Notes: generated by a model not told the origin, from the letters alone. Shown: positions 11,009-22,256, numbered from the stretch's first letter. The stretch: DNA of 64,000 bases from Spirodela intermedia (GCA_902729315.2 LR746265.1:9109392-9173391), one strand, 5' to 3'. Numbers and translations: made by a program.

Positions 11009-12343
11009 CTATGTATTCACTGACCTAACATTTTCATTTCGTGGGTTTTTTTCTAAATTTATCCAGCTAGACTCTCCTTGCTGAAATCTTACTGTTGGAC
11101 AGTTTCCTGAATTTTCTATGGGCTGACTAGGTAGCTGTCCCTCTTCTCTCTTATTCCTAAGAGCCTCTATAATTTGTTTCTGGTGCAGCATCATTTGATT
11201 TATAATTTGTTGTATCATTTGGCTCATTTGCTGCATCATATCTATAGTATCAGGTTGGTTTTGAGAGGGCTGATTTTTCTGAAATCTATGTTCCTATTTT
11301 GGACGAAATTCAAAATTTGAATTGAATCTAAGTACTTCTAGATTTTGAATATTATTTGGGTTTCTCCACGAAAAGGTATTCCCCCAATTAGGATTATAAG
11401 AATTAGAAAAATATTCCCTATTTTTACTAAAATCATGGGGTACCTGTACTTGTTCTTGCCTAGGATGATATTGAAATTCGAAGTGATCATTTTCACCATA
11501 CATAGGACATGTACTATTTGAATTAAATTGAGGGTTAAGAGGCTTTCTAATATTGTCAATAAGTAAATCAAGTTTTTCTAATCTTTGATTAATCTGATTA
11601 ACCTCATTTCTAAATTTAGAATCATTATCATGATGTAATTCATGAATTCCTCTCTTCTTATCCCTGTCATATAATTCAAAAGAGGCTTGATCTCTAGAAT
11701 TTTCACTTAAATTCTCATAAAGATTGTAAATCTCATCAGGGGTTTTCTCCATAAAAGCTCCTCCACATATAGAATCAACCATATTTCTATGTTCTAATTA
11801 TCCATCATAAAAAATTCTATTGAGCTGCCACTTGGGTATAGCATGATGAGGACACTTTCTAAGTAAATCTTTGAATGTTTCCCATGTCTCATGTAAAGTT
11901 TCTCCTAGTCTTTGAGAAAAATTCTATATATATTTTCTCATATTTTGAGTTTTTCCTAAGGGATAAAATTTTCGAAGAAAGGCCTGTTCTATGTCTTTCT
12001 AGTTAATTAATTCTCTATCTAATGTAGATAGCCAATGGCTAGCTTTGTCCCTAAGTGTATGAGGAAATAATTTCATCTTAATAATTACCGGTGTAACTTG
12101 AGGGAGATTAACTAAATCACAGACCATATGAAATTTATTTAAGTACTGATGAGGTTCTTTTAAAGGCAATCCATGAAAATTAAGGAGCATTTGAAAAATT
12201 CCTGGATTTATTTCGAATTTAACATTGGGTGCTAATGGGACTCTAATATTGGATGCTCTTTGAAATGAATCAGGGATATAATAATTTTTCATGGCCATAG
12301 GATTGTTCTCAATTTGACTTGTACTTTCTTCAAGATCTATCAA
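11009..12343 (-). pseudogene. gag of pol-less Athila element (broken)
   Basis: Encodes the structural capsid polyprotein that would package element RNA. Reading frame pieces lie at 12343-11999, 11782-11294 and 11239-11009 on the minus strand. The first includes NNPMAMKNYYIPDSFQRASN and LRDKASHWLSTLDREL of the retrotransposon gag domain. The second includes MVDSICGGAFMEKTPDEIYN. Homology also runs between these pieces, so stops and frame errors break a formerly continuous frame. The usual CCHC knuckle is degenerate (CPMYGENDH, with Tyr at the second Cys position), as in the other copies here. Confidence 0.8.
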
Positions 12344-12625
12344 AATTAATTTTTATTTCGGATTTTTAGTTTTGAATGAAATAATGAAAGGATTTTCTAG
12401 CCTTGGATGTAAGGATCTTCTACCATGCATAAAAAATCAATAAATTCGAGAGAAAAGTTTATTAATTGTTACCCTCCTTCAGTATGCTCCAGTCCTTGCC
12501 TTGCTTCTTTTCGTTCCCTTTTTCTAAAAAAAAAAAATTTGGCAAAAAGAAAATAAAATAAGAGTTAATTTTTTTTTGTGTACTCTAAGAGAAAAACAGA
12601 AAAATACTAAATATTATGTAATACA

Positions 12626-12643
12626 TCCTCAGCAATGGCGCCA
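12626..12643 (-). other. Primer-binding site, tRNA-Asp type
   Basis: On the minus strand the sequence is TGGCGCCATTGCTGAGGA, six bases inside the LTR end. It differs at a few positions from TGGCGCCGTTGCCGGGGA, the tRNA-Asp-complementary site typical of Athila elements. Confidence 0.8.
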
Positions 12644-12648
12644 AAATT

Positions 12649-14277
12649 TGACGTGACTCAGTCATTGTATATTAAATCACGGAAATTTAAAATTTATAAA
12701 ACTAGAAAATACGATTTTTTAGATATTTAGAAGTATTTCTGAACAAATGTATCAATTATAATTCAATAAAACTTCCAAAAATAGCAGTAATTTTTCAAGT
12801 CGATCATAGGGATGTAATATAATATTTGGTAATTATTCAGACTTGTTTCTCAATGAATATGATTTTCTATGAATTTTATACTAGGAAATGAAAAGGAAAT
12901 ATATTTAAAATTCACAAAAAAAGGAAACAAGGGTGCAGGCGTCAGGATGATGTCAGTGCCCGGCGAACGTGAATTTGGCGGAAATAGAGTTCCGCCTAGC
13001 GATTCTTACCTAAGCGATTAAAGATGATTTAATTGATCAAATTAAGATCTGTAAAAGACGGAAGAATCGTAATAAAATGAAGTATATGTTGGCAAATTTA
13101 AAATCAACAAATTATCACTAAATGAAACAGAAATTAAGTTGAAAGCAGGAAAACAGAGTTCCGACGTCGCGGCGGCGATGCATCAGCGATGTACAAGAAT
13201 TCTGAGTGTTCGGGAGGATCGTCGTGCAGTGTCCACGGCCTCGAAGGCTCTCCTTGGACAAAGACGACGTGGGCAATCTCTAGATCTTCTCACGAAGTCT
13301 AGAGATTAATAAAATGGGTCGTCGAATCGTCTCCGGCGGCTGTCACCCGGCGGAGCGGAAAAACGGCGACTTTGCGGCTCTCCGGCGGCTGTCACCCGAC
13401 AGAGAAGAGCTGGATGAAGATGGGGCGCGTGTCAGGGAGCTTCATTCTTAGGTCCACGCAGCAAGAGGAGGCTCTTCATCGCATCTGGTACGCTCTTAGG
13501 AGGTGGCAAGTTGTCTCCCGGCGGATTGTCCTCTTCCCGACGACAGCTTGTTCGTCGATCAATCGGAGATGATTTACTCAATGGATTCACGACCCTTTTA
13601 TTGCGAATCCTTCAGCAATTTGAGTAACAATGCTCCGCGAATTGCATTGACGAGATTTTCGCCGATGATCCAGCGATTCTGGTTGCTTAATCCTTTACCG
13701 GTGATCTACAGGAAAGTCGCGATAATCAGATAAAAATATGAGTTTTGGCTCTAGGAGGATTCAAACCTGCGCCGGTTGCCCGCCCTTTCTAAAGAAGGTG
13801 ACGCGGGTTTAGTCCCACATCGCTTGTGTGCCAAAGTTTCTGGCGAATATAAAGTAATATTACATTCTCGATCAAGCGCGCGTGTACGACCACTCCTTGC
13901 CCCACAGCCGGCTGGCCACTAGTGACGTGAAAGGGGAGTGGTGCACATCTGCCAACATCATCGGTTCAAGCCGCTCGAGCCCTTGCTCGCGGCTACTCCC
14001 CGACTACGCTTCCGACCCACTTGCGGGTCCAGCTGGCCAGCGGGTCCCCCCATTTTGCAATATTTTAGTTTTATTTCTTTTTTTTCATTTATCTCAAAAG
14101 TAAGACTGTAAAAATCATATAAATTCGTATAAAATCATATAATTACCCAAAAAATGACATTAATCAACTGAAAACAACTTTTCAGACTTTAACATAAATA
14201 TAAGTCTATTTATCACTAGTTAAGGCTAAAACTATATTATTTACTAATTATTAACTCATGATAATGAAGACTTATCA
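12649..14277 (-). mobile_element. Athila LTR with PBS on one side and polypurine tract on the other
   Basis: A complete 1.63-kb LTR in minus orientation. Downstream of it (left) is a primer-binding site, as for a 5' LTR. Upstream (right, 14278-14290) is CACCCCCCAACTT, the inverted polypurine tract expected next to a 3' LTR. One LTR is thus shared by two internal regions, the right-hand one trimmed to about 33 bp. Confidence 0.8.
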
Positions 14278-14474
14278 CACCCCCCAACTTAAATCATTGC
14301 TAGTCCCTTAATAAAGTATTTGTCTAAGGATTAAGAGAATAAATTACTTGATGTACTTAGGACATAGAGAGAGGTGATTGGCTGGTCTCTAGCAGATATT
14401 TGAGGACTTGATCTATTTGTGTGTATGCACATAATTTATCTTGAGGAGAACTATCATTTCTTTTTATGCATTTT
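14278..14474. mobile_element. Trimmed Athila internal end joined to segment X copy 2 (left part)
   Basis: 14278-14310 is the inverted polypurine tract and neighbouring internal sequence (attgctagtccctta). From about 14311 the sequence is segment X (TATTTGTCTAAGG...). Segment X stops at 14474, where the next element is inserted, and resumes at 22783. Confidence 0.65.
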
Positions 14475-16106
14475 TGATAAGCCTTCATTATCATGAGTTA
14501 ATAATTAGTAAATAATATAGTTTTAGCATTAACTCATGATAAATAGACTTATATTTGTGTCAAAGTGTGAAAAGTTGTTTTCAGTTGATTAATGTGAATT
14601 TTTAGGTAATTATGTAATTTTACATAAATTTATATGATTTTTATAGTCTTGCTTTTGAGATAAATGAAGAAAAAGAAATAAAAATAAGACAAAAGGACGG
14701 GAGACCCGCCGGCCAGCTAGGCCCGCAAGCGGGTCGGAAGCGCAGTCGGGGAGTAGCCGCGAGCAGAGGCTCGAGCGGCTTGGCTTGGGGACCGATAGGG
14801 CATGTGTACGCCACTCCCCTTCCACGTCACCGGTGGCCAGCCGGCTGTGGGGCAAGGAGTGGTCATACACGCGAGAGAAGAGACTTTACTTACAAAGCTA
14901 ACATTACTATATATTTGCCCGAAAAATCGGTGCACAACCGATGTGGGACTAAACCCCCGTCACACCTTCCTCAGAAGAGGCGGGGCGACCGGCGCGGGTT
15001 CGAATCCTCCTAGAGTCAAAATTCATATATTTTTATCTGATTATCGTGACTTTCCTGCAGATCGCCGCTGAAGGATTAAGCAACGAGAATCGCTGGATCA
15101 TCGACGAAAATCTCGTCAACACGATTCGGGGAGCATTGCTACTAAAATTGCTGAACGATTCGCGATAAAAGGATCGCGAATCCATCGAGTAAATCATCTC
15201 CGATTGATCGACAAGCAAGCCGTCGTCGGGAAGAGGACGATCCGCCGGGAGACGAGTCGCCACCTCTTGAGAGCGTACCAGATGCGATGAAGAGCCTCCT
15301 CTTGCTGTGCAGACCTGAGGATGAAGCTCCCTGACACGCGCCCCACCTCCATCCAGCTCCTCTCCGTCGGGTGACAGCCACTGGTGAGCCGCAAAGTCGC
15401 CGTTTTTCCGCTCCGCCAGGTGACAGCCGCCGGAGACGATTCGACGACCCATTTCATTAATCTCTAGACTTCGCGAGAAGATCTAGAGATTGCCCACGTC
15501 GTCTTTGTCCAAGGAGAGCCTTCGAGGCCGTGGACACTGCACGACGATCCTCCCGAACACTCAGAATTCCGGTGCATCGCCGACGCATCACCATCGCGAC
15601 ACCGGAACTCTGTTTTCCTGCTTTCAACTTACTTTACGCTTCATTTAGTGATAGTTTTTGTAATTTTAATTTACCAAAATATACTTTGTTCTATTACGCT
15701 TTGACAGATCTTAATTTGATCAATTAAATCGTCTGTAATCACTTACGTAAGAATCGCTAGGTGGAACTCTGTTTCCGCCCGATTCACATTCGCCAAGCAC
15801 TGACGTCATCCTGACGTCCGCACCCTTATTTCCTTTTTTCGTGAATTTTAAATATATTTCCTTTTCCTTTCTTAGTATATAATTCATATATAATATTATT
15901 CTCTGAGGAAAATTCTGAATAATTACCAGATATTATATTACATCCGTGTGATTGACCTAAAAAATTACCGTTATTTTTGGAAGTTTTATTGAATTATAAT
16001 TAATATATTTGTTCAGAAATACTTCTAAATATCCGAAAATTCGTATTTTCTAATTTTAGAAATTTTATATTTGCGTGATTTAATATACAACAACTAAGTC
16101 ACGTTA
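14475..16106 (+). mobile_element. 5' LTR of element E2
   Basis: Begins TGATAAGCC and ends GTCACGTTA. Visible parts: a perfect 14-bp inverted repeat near the start (14488-14501 with 14529-14542), a GGTTCGAATCC motif near 14997, an antisense 139-codon frame (15452-15033), the paired TGACG motif at 15801-15819, and a TATA-like TTTTAAATATATTT at about 15847-15860. Confidence 0.9.
15801..15860 (+). promoter_or_regulatory. Putative LTR promoter: as-1-like TGACG pair and TATA-like box
   Basis: TGACGTCATCCTGACGTCC has two TGACG cores starting 11 bp apart, the first in a perfect TGACGTCA palindrome. This resembles the as-1/ocs element bound by plant TGA-type bZIP factors, where the spacing is usually 12 bp. 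A TATA-like AAATATATTT follows about 40 bp downstream. The arrangement recurs in most LTR copies here. Confidence 0.5.
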
Positions 16107-16111
16107 AATTT

Positions 16112-16129
16112 TGGTGCTGTTGCTGGGGA
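16112..16129 (+). other. Primer-binding site of element E2
   Basis: TGGTGCTGTTGCTGGGGA, a C-to-T decayed version of the tRNA-Asp-type site. It follows the LTR end by five bases. Confidence 0.8.
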
Positions 16130-16319
16130 TGTATTGCATAATATTTAGTATTTTTCTATTTTTCTCTTAGAGTACACAAAAAAAAAGAAAAAATTTAACT
16201 CTTATTTTTTTTTATTTTTGCTGATTTTTTATTACAAAAAGGGAACGAAAAGAAGCAAGGCAAGGACTGGAGCGTCCTGAAGGAGGGTAACAGTTACTAA
16301 ACTTTTTCCCTCGAATTTA

Positions 16320-17917
16320 TTGATTTTTATGCATGGTAGAAGATCCTTGCATCCAAGGCTAGAAAATCCTTTCATTATTTCATTCAAAAATAAAAATCCG
16401 AAAGAAAAATTAATTTTAATGGATCCTGAAGAAAGTATAGGTCAAACTGAGAACAATCCTATGGCCATGAAAAATCATTATATCCCTGATTCATTTCAAA
16501 GAGCATCTAATATTAGAGTCCCATTAGCACCCACTATTAAATTCGAAATAAATCCAAGAATTTTTCAAATACTCCCTAATTTTCATGGATTGCCTTTAGA
16601 GGAACCTCATCAGCACTTAGAAAAATTTCATATGGTCTGTGATTTAGTTAATCTCCCTCAAGTTACACCAGAAATTATTAAGATGAAATTATTCCCTCAT
16701 ACACTTAGAGACAAAGCTAGCCATTGGCTATCCACATTAGATAGAAAATTAACTAGCTGGAAAGATATAGAACAGGCCTTTCTTTGAAAATTTTATCCCT
16801 TAGGAAAAACTCAAAATATGAGAAAACATATATAGAGTTTTTCTCAAAGACCAGGAGAAACTTTGCATGAGACATGGGAAAAATTCAAAGATTTACTTAG
16901 AAAGTGTCCTCATCATGCTATACCCAAGTGGCAGCTCAATAGAATTTTTAATGATGGATTATTAGAACAACATAGAAATATGGTTGATTCTATATGTGGA
17001 GGAGCTTTTATGGAGAAAACTCCTGATGAGATTTACAATCTTTATGAGAATTTAAGTGAAAATTTTAGAGATCAAGCCTCTTTTGAATTATATGATAGGG
17101 ATAAGAAGAGAGGAATTTATGAATTGCATCATGATGATGATTCTAAACTTAGAAATGAGGTTAATCAGATTAATCAAAGATTAGAAAAAATTGATTTACT
17201 TATTGATAATATTAGAAAGCCTTTTAACCCTCAACTTAATTCGAATAGTACATGTCCTATGTATGGTGAAAATGATTATTCTGAATTTCAATGTTATAAT
17301 TTAGATCAATCATTTCACCCTATGCAAGAACAAGTGCAAGTAGCTCACAGTTTTAATAGAAACAGGGACCTTTTTCAAATTCTTATAATCTTAATTGGAG
17401 GAATAATTTTTCATGGAGAGACCCAAATAATATTCAAGAAACTATGAATCAAATGATGCTGCACCAAAAATAAATTATAGAGGCTCTTGAGAATAAGAGA
17501 GAAGAGGGACAGCTACCTAGTTAGCCCATAGAAAATTCAGGGAACCGCCCAACAATAGGATTTCAGCAAGGGGAGTCTAGTAGCATGAATCTAGGAAAAA
17601 ACCCACGAAATGAAAATGTTAGGATAGTGAATGCATTAAGGAGTGGTAAGATCTTACTTGATCCTTACCCCCAAACATTAGAAGAAAAAGAAAACGTGGA
17701 CAAATCAAAACAAAATCAAATAGGAGTAGAAGAGGATTTTATAGATTCTACCAAGGAAATTTCGAAAGAGAGGACGACCATTCCATTTCCTAGAGCTCTA
17801 GAGCCTAGACAAAGAAAGAAAAAGGAATACAATGAAAAAATAAAGAAAATTTTACAAGATGTGCAAATTAGTTTTCCTTTACTCACTACCATTGAACATA
17901 TTCTTGAATATGCTTGA
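16320..17917 (+). pseudogene. gag of element E2 (broken)
   Basis: Encodes the gag capsid polyprotein. Pieces lie at 16320-16787, 16863-17447 and 17585-17917. Motifs include SFQRASNIRVPLAP, FHGLPLEEPHQHLEKFHMV and LRDKASHWLSTLDR. The first break is a TGA where the sister element has an Arg codon (16785), and the next is a TAG for Trp near 16834; both look like C-to-T or G-to-A decay. Near 17440 about 190 bp present in the sister element (31300-41669) is missing, which shifts the frame. The gag knuckle has lost a cysteine (CPMYGEN). Not functional. Confidence 0.85.
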
Positions 17918-17935
17918 GTTTTGAAAGAAATGTGT

Positions 17936-18730
17936 ACACCAAAAAGGGCACCTAGAGGTGAAAAATTATCTATGCATGCTAGTGCATTATTATTAAATCA
18001 ATTACCATATAAATTGAGAGATACAGGTGCCCCTTTAATTTTGTGTGATATTGGTGGATTCATTTTTTAGAATGCATTACTTGACACCGGTGCTAGTATT
18101 AATTTATTACCTGTAAGTATTTGTGATAAATTTAATATTTCTGATCTTAAACCTTCTACTGTTACCTTACAATTTGTTGATAGATCCATAAAACATCCTA
18201 AAGGTATTTTAGAAAATGTGATAGTGACAGTTAAAGAGTGTAAATTTCCAACTGATTTTGTAGTGCTGGAAATGGATCTTAATGGATAGTTTTATGATAC
18301 ACCAATCATCCTAGGGAGACCATTTTTGCATACAGCAAAGATGAATATTGATTTTTCCACAGGTATTGCGAAAATTTCATGTGGAGATCAATCAGTAGAA
18401 ATTAAAATTTTTGAGGTATCAAATGATCTTAAGAAATCCCAAGTATATGATTGTCATACCATAGATCTTCTAGATGATTTTGATGATCCAGATGTTATTG
18501 ATGACTGTGTGCTGGAAGAATTAGAGGAAATAGAGAATATAAATTTAGAAGAAAAGAAAGAGGAAGATCATTTGAATTTAGAGTTGAAACCTCTTCCCTC
18601 TAGTTTAAAATATATGTTTTTGGAGGAAAATAATTCATTTCCTATTATTATTGCAGCTGATTTGAGTGATGAACAGGAAGAAGAATTATTAGATGTACTT
18701 CGAAAAAATAAGAAGGCTATGGGCTAGAAA
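17936..18730 (+). pseudogene. Aspartic protease and linker region of element E2 (broken)
   Basis: LLDTGASIN near 18075-18105 is the catalytic Asp-Thr-Gly motif of the retroviral-type aspartic protease that cleaves the polyprotein. A TAG lies just upstream (near 18069) and another follows near 18286. From 18326 a 133-codon open stretch covers the protease end (KMNIDFSTGIAKISC) and a very acidic linker (LLDDFDDPDVIDD) leading to RT. The next stop, a TAG for Trp, falls at about 18725, just before the RT frame. Confidence 0.8.
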
Positions 18731-20944
18731 ATGGATGATCTAAGGGGCATTGATATGAGTGTATGCATGCATAGTATATATCTAGAGGAAGGGGCTAGAA
18801 CTAGTAGGGAACCACAACGAAGATTAAATCCTAACATGATGGAAATTGTAAAAAAAGAAATTTTAAAGTGGCTGGCTGCTGATATTATTTATCCTATTTC
18901 AAATAACAAATGGGTTAGTCCTACACAAGTGGTGCCAAAAAAATCAGAGATCACAGTTATAAAAAACGAAAATGGGGATGAAATACAAACAAGATTAACT
19001 ACTAGTTGGAGGGTTTGCATTGATTATAGAAAATTAAATTCAGTTACTAGAAAAGATCATTTTCTCCTACCATTTACTGATCAAATTCTAGAAAAATTAG
19101 CTGGAAAAAACTTTTTTTGTTTTCTAGATGGATACTCTAGTTATAATCAAATTTATATAAACCCTTTAGATCAAGAAAAAACAACTTTCACTTGTCCATT
19201 TGGTACTTTTGCTTTTAAACGCATGCCTTTTGGTCTGTGTAATACTCCAGCCACATTTCAAAAATGTATGTTGTCTATTTTTTCTGATATGATTGGAAAA
19301 TACATGGAGATTTTTATGGATGATTTTTTTGTTTTTTGCGAATCTTTTGATGAATGCTTAAATCATTTACAGCATGTACTTGAGAAATGCATAAAGAAAA
19401 AATTAATTTTGAGTTGGGAGAAATCACATTTTATGGTTAAAGAGGGAGTTGTGTTGGGTCATATTGTGAGTGAAAGGGGTTTAGAGGTGGATAGAGCAAA
19501 AATTGATATTATATCTAAAATGAAACCTCCAAATTCAGGAAAACAGATTAGATCTTTCTTGGGTCATGTAGGTTATTACAGAAAATTTATTCAGGATTTT
19601 TTGAACATTTCTAAACCTCTCACCATGCTATTATCTAAAGATGTGCCTTTTAATTTTGATGAGAAATGCTTTGAGTCTTTTTCTAAAATAAAAAGATTAC
19701 TTACTGAGGCACCCATTTTACAAGCTCCTGATTGGTCCCTTCCCTTTGAAATAATGTGTGATGCATCGAATTATGCAGTGGGGGTTGTTCTAGGACAAAC
19801 AAAAGAGTCAAAACCCATAGTAATTTCATATGCTAGTAAAACTATACCCGATGCTCAATTAAATTATACCACGACTGAAAAAGAGTTGTTAGCTGTAGTA
19901 TTTTCGTTAGAAAGGTTTAGATCATATATTTTGGGAGCTAAAATTATTATTTATACTGATCATACAGCATTAAAATATCTGTTAAATAAGAAAGATGCAA
20001 AGCCACATTTATTAAGATGGATTTTATTGTTGCAGGAATTTGACTTAGAAATAAAAGATAAAAAAGGTTTCGAGAATGTTGTTGCTGACCATCTTTCTAG
20101 ATTAAGTGATATAGGAATAAATGCAGCACCTTTACAAGACGCATTTCAAGATGAACAATTGATGGCAGCTCAACATCAACCATCACCATGGTATGCACAT
20201 ATTGTTAATTTTCTAGTTTCTGGAAAAACTCCAGAACAGTGGGATAAGAACAGAAAACATCATTTCTTTTCTAAGATTAGAAATTATTTTTGGCATGATC
20301 CTGATTTATATTACTTGGGCAATGATCAAATTTTAAGGAGATGTGTTCCTGAAGAAGAATATCATAGCATTATTAACATGTGCCATTCATCTAACCGTGG
20401 AGGACATTTCTCTGGACGAAAAACAGTTGCAAAAAATTTTCAGTGTGGTTTTTATTGGCCTACAATCATTAGAGATTCTATAGAATTTAGTAGAACATGT
20501 ATTTCATGTCAATCTATAGGTAACATGAGTAAAAAAGATGAAATGCCCTTGAGTAACATGTTAGTAGTCGAAATTTTTGATGTATGGGGAATAGATTTCA
20601 TGGGTCCCTTCCCATCAGCTGAAAAATATGAATATATTTTGCTTGCTATTGATTATGTGTCGAAGTGGGTGGAAGCTATTCCTACTAGAACTAATGATCA
20701 TAAAATCATGATGAAATTTGTGCAGGAAAATATTTTTTCGAGATTTGGATGTCCTAGAGTGATTATTAGTGATGAAGGAACACATTTTACAAATAAACAT
20801 TTTAGGGAACTGTTGAAAAAGAATGGAGTACACCATAGAGTAGCCACTCCATATCATCCCCAAACAAATGGGCAAGCTGAAGTAGTAAATAGGGAAATTC
20901 AGAGAATTTTGAGAAAAATAGTTAAACTAGATAGGAAAGATTAG
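18731..20944 (+). CDS. RT, RNase H and integrase core of element E2 (long open part of pol)
   Basis: 737 open codons of Athila-type pol. Reverse transcriptase: [11 protein letters not shown] near residue 93 and the catalytic FMDD at about 195-198. RNase H: CDAS (Asp 343), TEKE (Glu 383), YTDH (Asp 410) and ADHLSR (Asp 453). Integrase: zinc-binding His near 552 and 559 with Cys 590 and 593, then the catalytic DDE triad at about Asp 622 (GIDFMGPF), Asp 681 (SDEGTHF) and Glu 717 ([10 protein letters not shown]). All catalytic residues are present. However, this is only part of the polyprotein: it is preceded by stops and ends at a TAG replacing Trp, so the element could not make a full product without complementation. 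Confidence 0.88.
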   Translation: MDDLRGIDMSVCMHSIYLEEGARTSREPQRRLNPNMMEIVKKEILKWLAADIIYPISNNKWVSPTQVVPKKSEITVIKNENGDEIQTRLTTSWRVCIDYRKLNSVTRKDHFLLPFTDQILEKLAGKNFFCFLDGYSSYNQIYINPLDQEKTTFTCPFGTFAFKRMPFGLCNTPATFQKCMLSIFSDMIGKYMEIFMDDFFVFCESFDECLNHLQHVLEKCIKKKLILSWEKSHFMVKEGVVLGHIVSERGLEVDRAKIDIISKMKPPNSGKQIRSFLGHVGYYRKFIQDFLNISKPLTMLLSKDVPFNFDEKCFESFSKIKRLLTEAPILQAPDWSLPFEIMCDASNYAVGVVLGQTKESKPIVISYASKTIPDAQLNYTTTEKELLAVVFSLERFRSYILGAKIIIYTDHTALKYLLNKKDAKPHLLRWILLLQEFDLEIKDKKGFENVVADHLSRLSDIGINAAPLQDAFQDEQLMAAQHQPSPWYAHIVNFLVSGKTPEQWDKNRKHHFFSKIRNYFWHDPDLYYLGNDQILRRCVPEEEYHSIINMCHSSNRGGHFSGRKTVAKNFQCGFYWPTIIRDSIEFSRTCISCQSIGNMSKKDEMPLSNMLVVEIFDVWGIDFMGPFPSAEKYEYILLAIDYVSKWVEAIPTRTNDHKIMMKFVQENIFSRFGCPRVIISDEGTHFTNKHFRELLKKNGVHHRVATPYHPQTNGQAEVVNREIQRILRKIVKLDRKD

Positions 20945-21001
20945 CCCACGAAATTACAAGATGCATTATGGGCTTATACAGCTTATAAAAATCCCATAGG
21001 T

Positions 21002-21475
21002 ATGTCCCCATTTCGTCTCATTTTTGGAAAGCCATGTCATCTTCCTGTGGAAATAGAGCATAAAGCATTATGGGCTATAAAAAATTTATGTATGGATGAG
21101 AAATCAGCTGGTGGGCATAGAATTTTTCAGCTACATGAACTAGAAGAGTTGAGGAATGAAACTTATGAAAATCATAGAATATATAAAGAAAAAACTAAAA
21201 CTTTTCATGATAAATATATTAGCAGAAAAAAAATTGATGTTGGACAAAAAGTGTGGTTATATGATTCTAGGCTGAAATTATTCCCAGGAAAATTAAAATC
21301 AAAATGGAAAGAGCCTTATGTGGTGGAAGAGACATATGATCATGGAGCTGTAATGATTAAAGATCCTAAAAGTGATCATAACTTTAAGGTAAATGGACAA
21401 CGGCTTAAACATTACATAGAACATGAACGCCTTGTAGAAAAAGAAATTTTATTATTAGAAGAAATTCAAGAGTAA
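21002..21475 (+). pseudogene. Integrase C-terminal region of element E2
   Basis: Continues the pol frame after the stop at 20942-20944. It contains [34 protein letters not shown] and [13 protein letters not shown], the C-terminal domain of gypsy integrases. One Arg codon is missing in the preceding AYRTAY motif without loss of frame. The natural gag-pol stop is the TAA at 21473. No env-like ORF follows. Confidence 0.85.
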
Positions 21476-22256
21476 GATCAAGGAGTCTAGTTGGAGACAT
21501 TAAATTCAGCGCTGCATGGGAGGCAACCCATGGTTTTTATTTCATTTTGTTTGATTTTTTTAAAGCTCTATTTTTCTTAGAATTTCATAGTACTTGTTTC
21601 TGTATTTGTTTTTTTCGAAAAAGTGCAGGAGGAGTGTAAGATGAAGTGGAAAATTAAAAACGAGGTTGAGGTAATGTCTTTCTGAGCTTCATCATTTATG
21701 AAAATATTTTTAATGCTTAACTTTGTAGATATGCATGCTTCACTTGAAAATTCTATTTTCTACATATTCTGTTTCGATTTTTCTGTGTCATTGAGGACAA
21801 TGTCATTTTTAAGTTGGGGGGTGAAGTATTCATTATTAATTTATGCTGTAAGACGATTAAGAACATGTGTTTGCATTTTATTCAACTTAGAACAGCAACT
21901 AAAAAAATAAAAATAAAATAAAATTCAGAAAAACTGCAACATCTATTTTCTGGTTTTCTGTCAAGAACAACAAACTGTCAAAAACAGCAGACAAAAAAAC
22001 AACCTGAAATTTTAAATTATAGAGACCCTTTTCTCACATTTCAATCCCCTAGACATATATTACTGAAATTCGAAATTACAGCTATAAAGAAGATAGTTTT
22101 GATTTATTTTTGACAAATTTATTGCTGCTAAAATAGAACTGAAAACAGAAAACAGAACTATCAAAACTATCTAATTTACAAATTTCTTACATCATATTGC
22201 ATGCATTAAATCAATTAGATTGATTGATACCAAAAGATACTAGGAAGATTATTATT
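21476..22256 (+). mobile_element. 3' noncoding internal region of element E2 (truncated)
   Basis: Similar to 480-1260 and to 33740-34509 (inverted). It has the internal G-run TTTAAGTTGGGGGGTGAAG near 21810. It ends abruptly at 22256, where it is fused to the middle of the LTR by a deletion. Confidence 0.75.

Larger units (their letters stand above)
8534..14277 (-). mobile_element. Non-autonomous, pol-less Athila-type element (minus strand)
   Basis: Read on the minus strand: LTR 14277-12649, primer-binding site 12643-12626, gag from 12343 to about 11009, an acidic ORF 10903-10553, a further ORF from 10549 to about 10030, then noncoding 3' sequence to 8534. No protease, RT, RNase H or integrase is present, although gag is closely similar to that of the full elements nearby. 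The 3' LTR and last polypurine tract are missing because the unit is fused to segment X. Compared with the complete element at 31300-41669, the pol block has been replaced, not just deleted, since the two ORFs have no counterpart there. Confidence 0.75.

Noticed and set aside
14930-15020. True tRNA gene
   Set aside because: Only the T-arm-like motif is present; I could not find an anticodon arm or D arm at the right spacing.
21476-22256. Possible env-like gene after integrase, as in some Athila elements
   Set aside because: No frame longer than about 70 codons and no membrane or signal sequence in this region or its counterparts.
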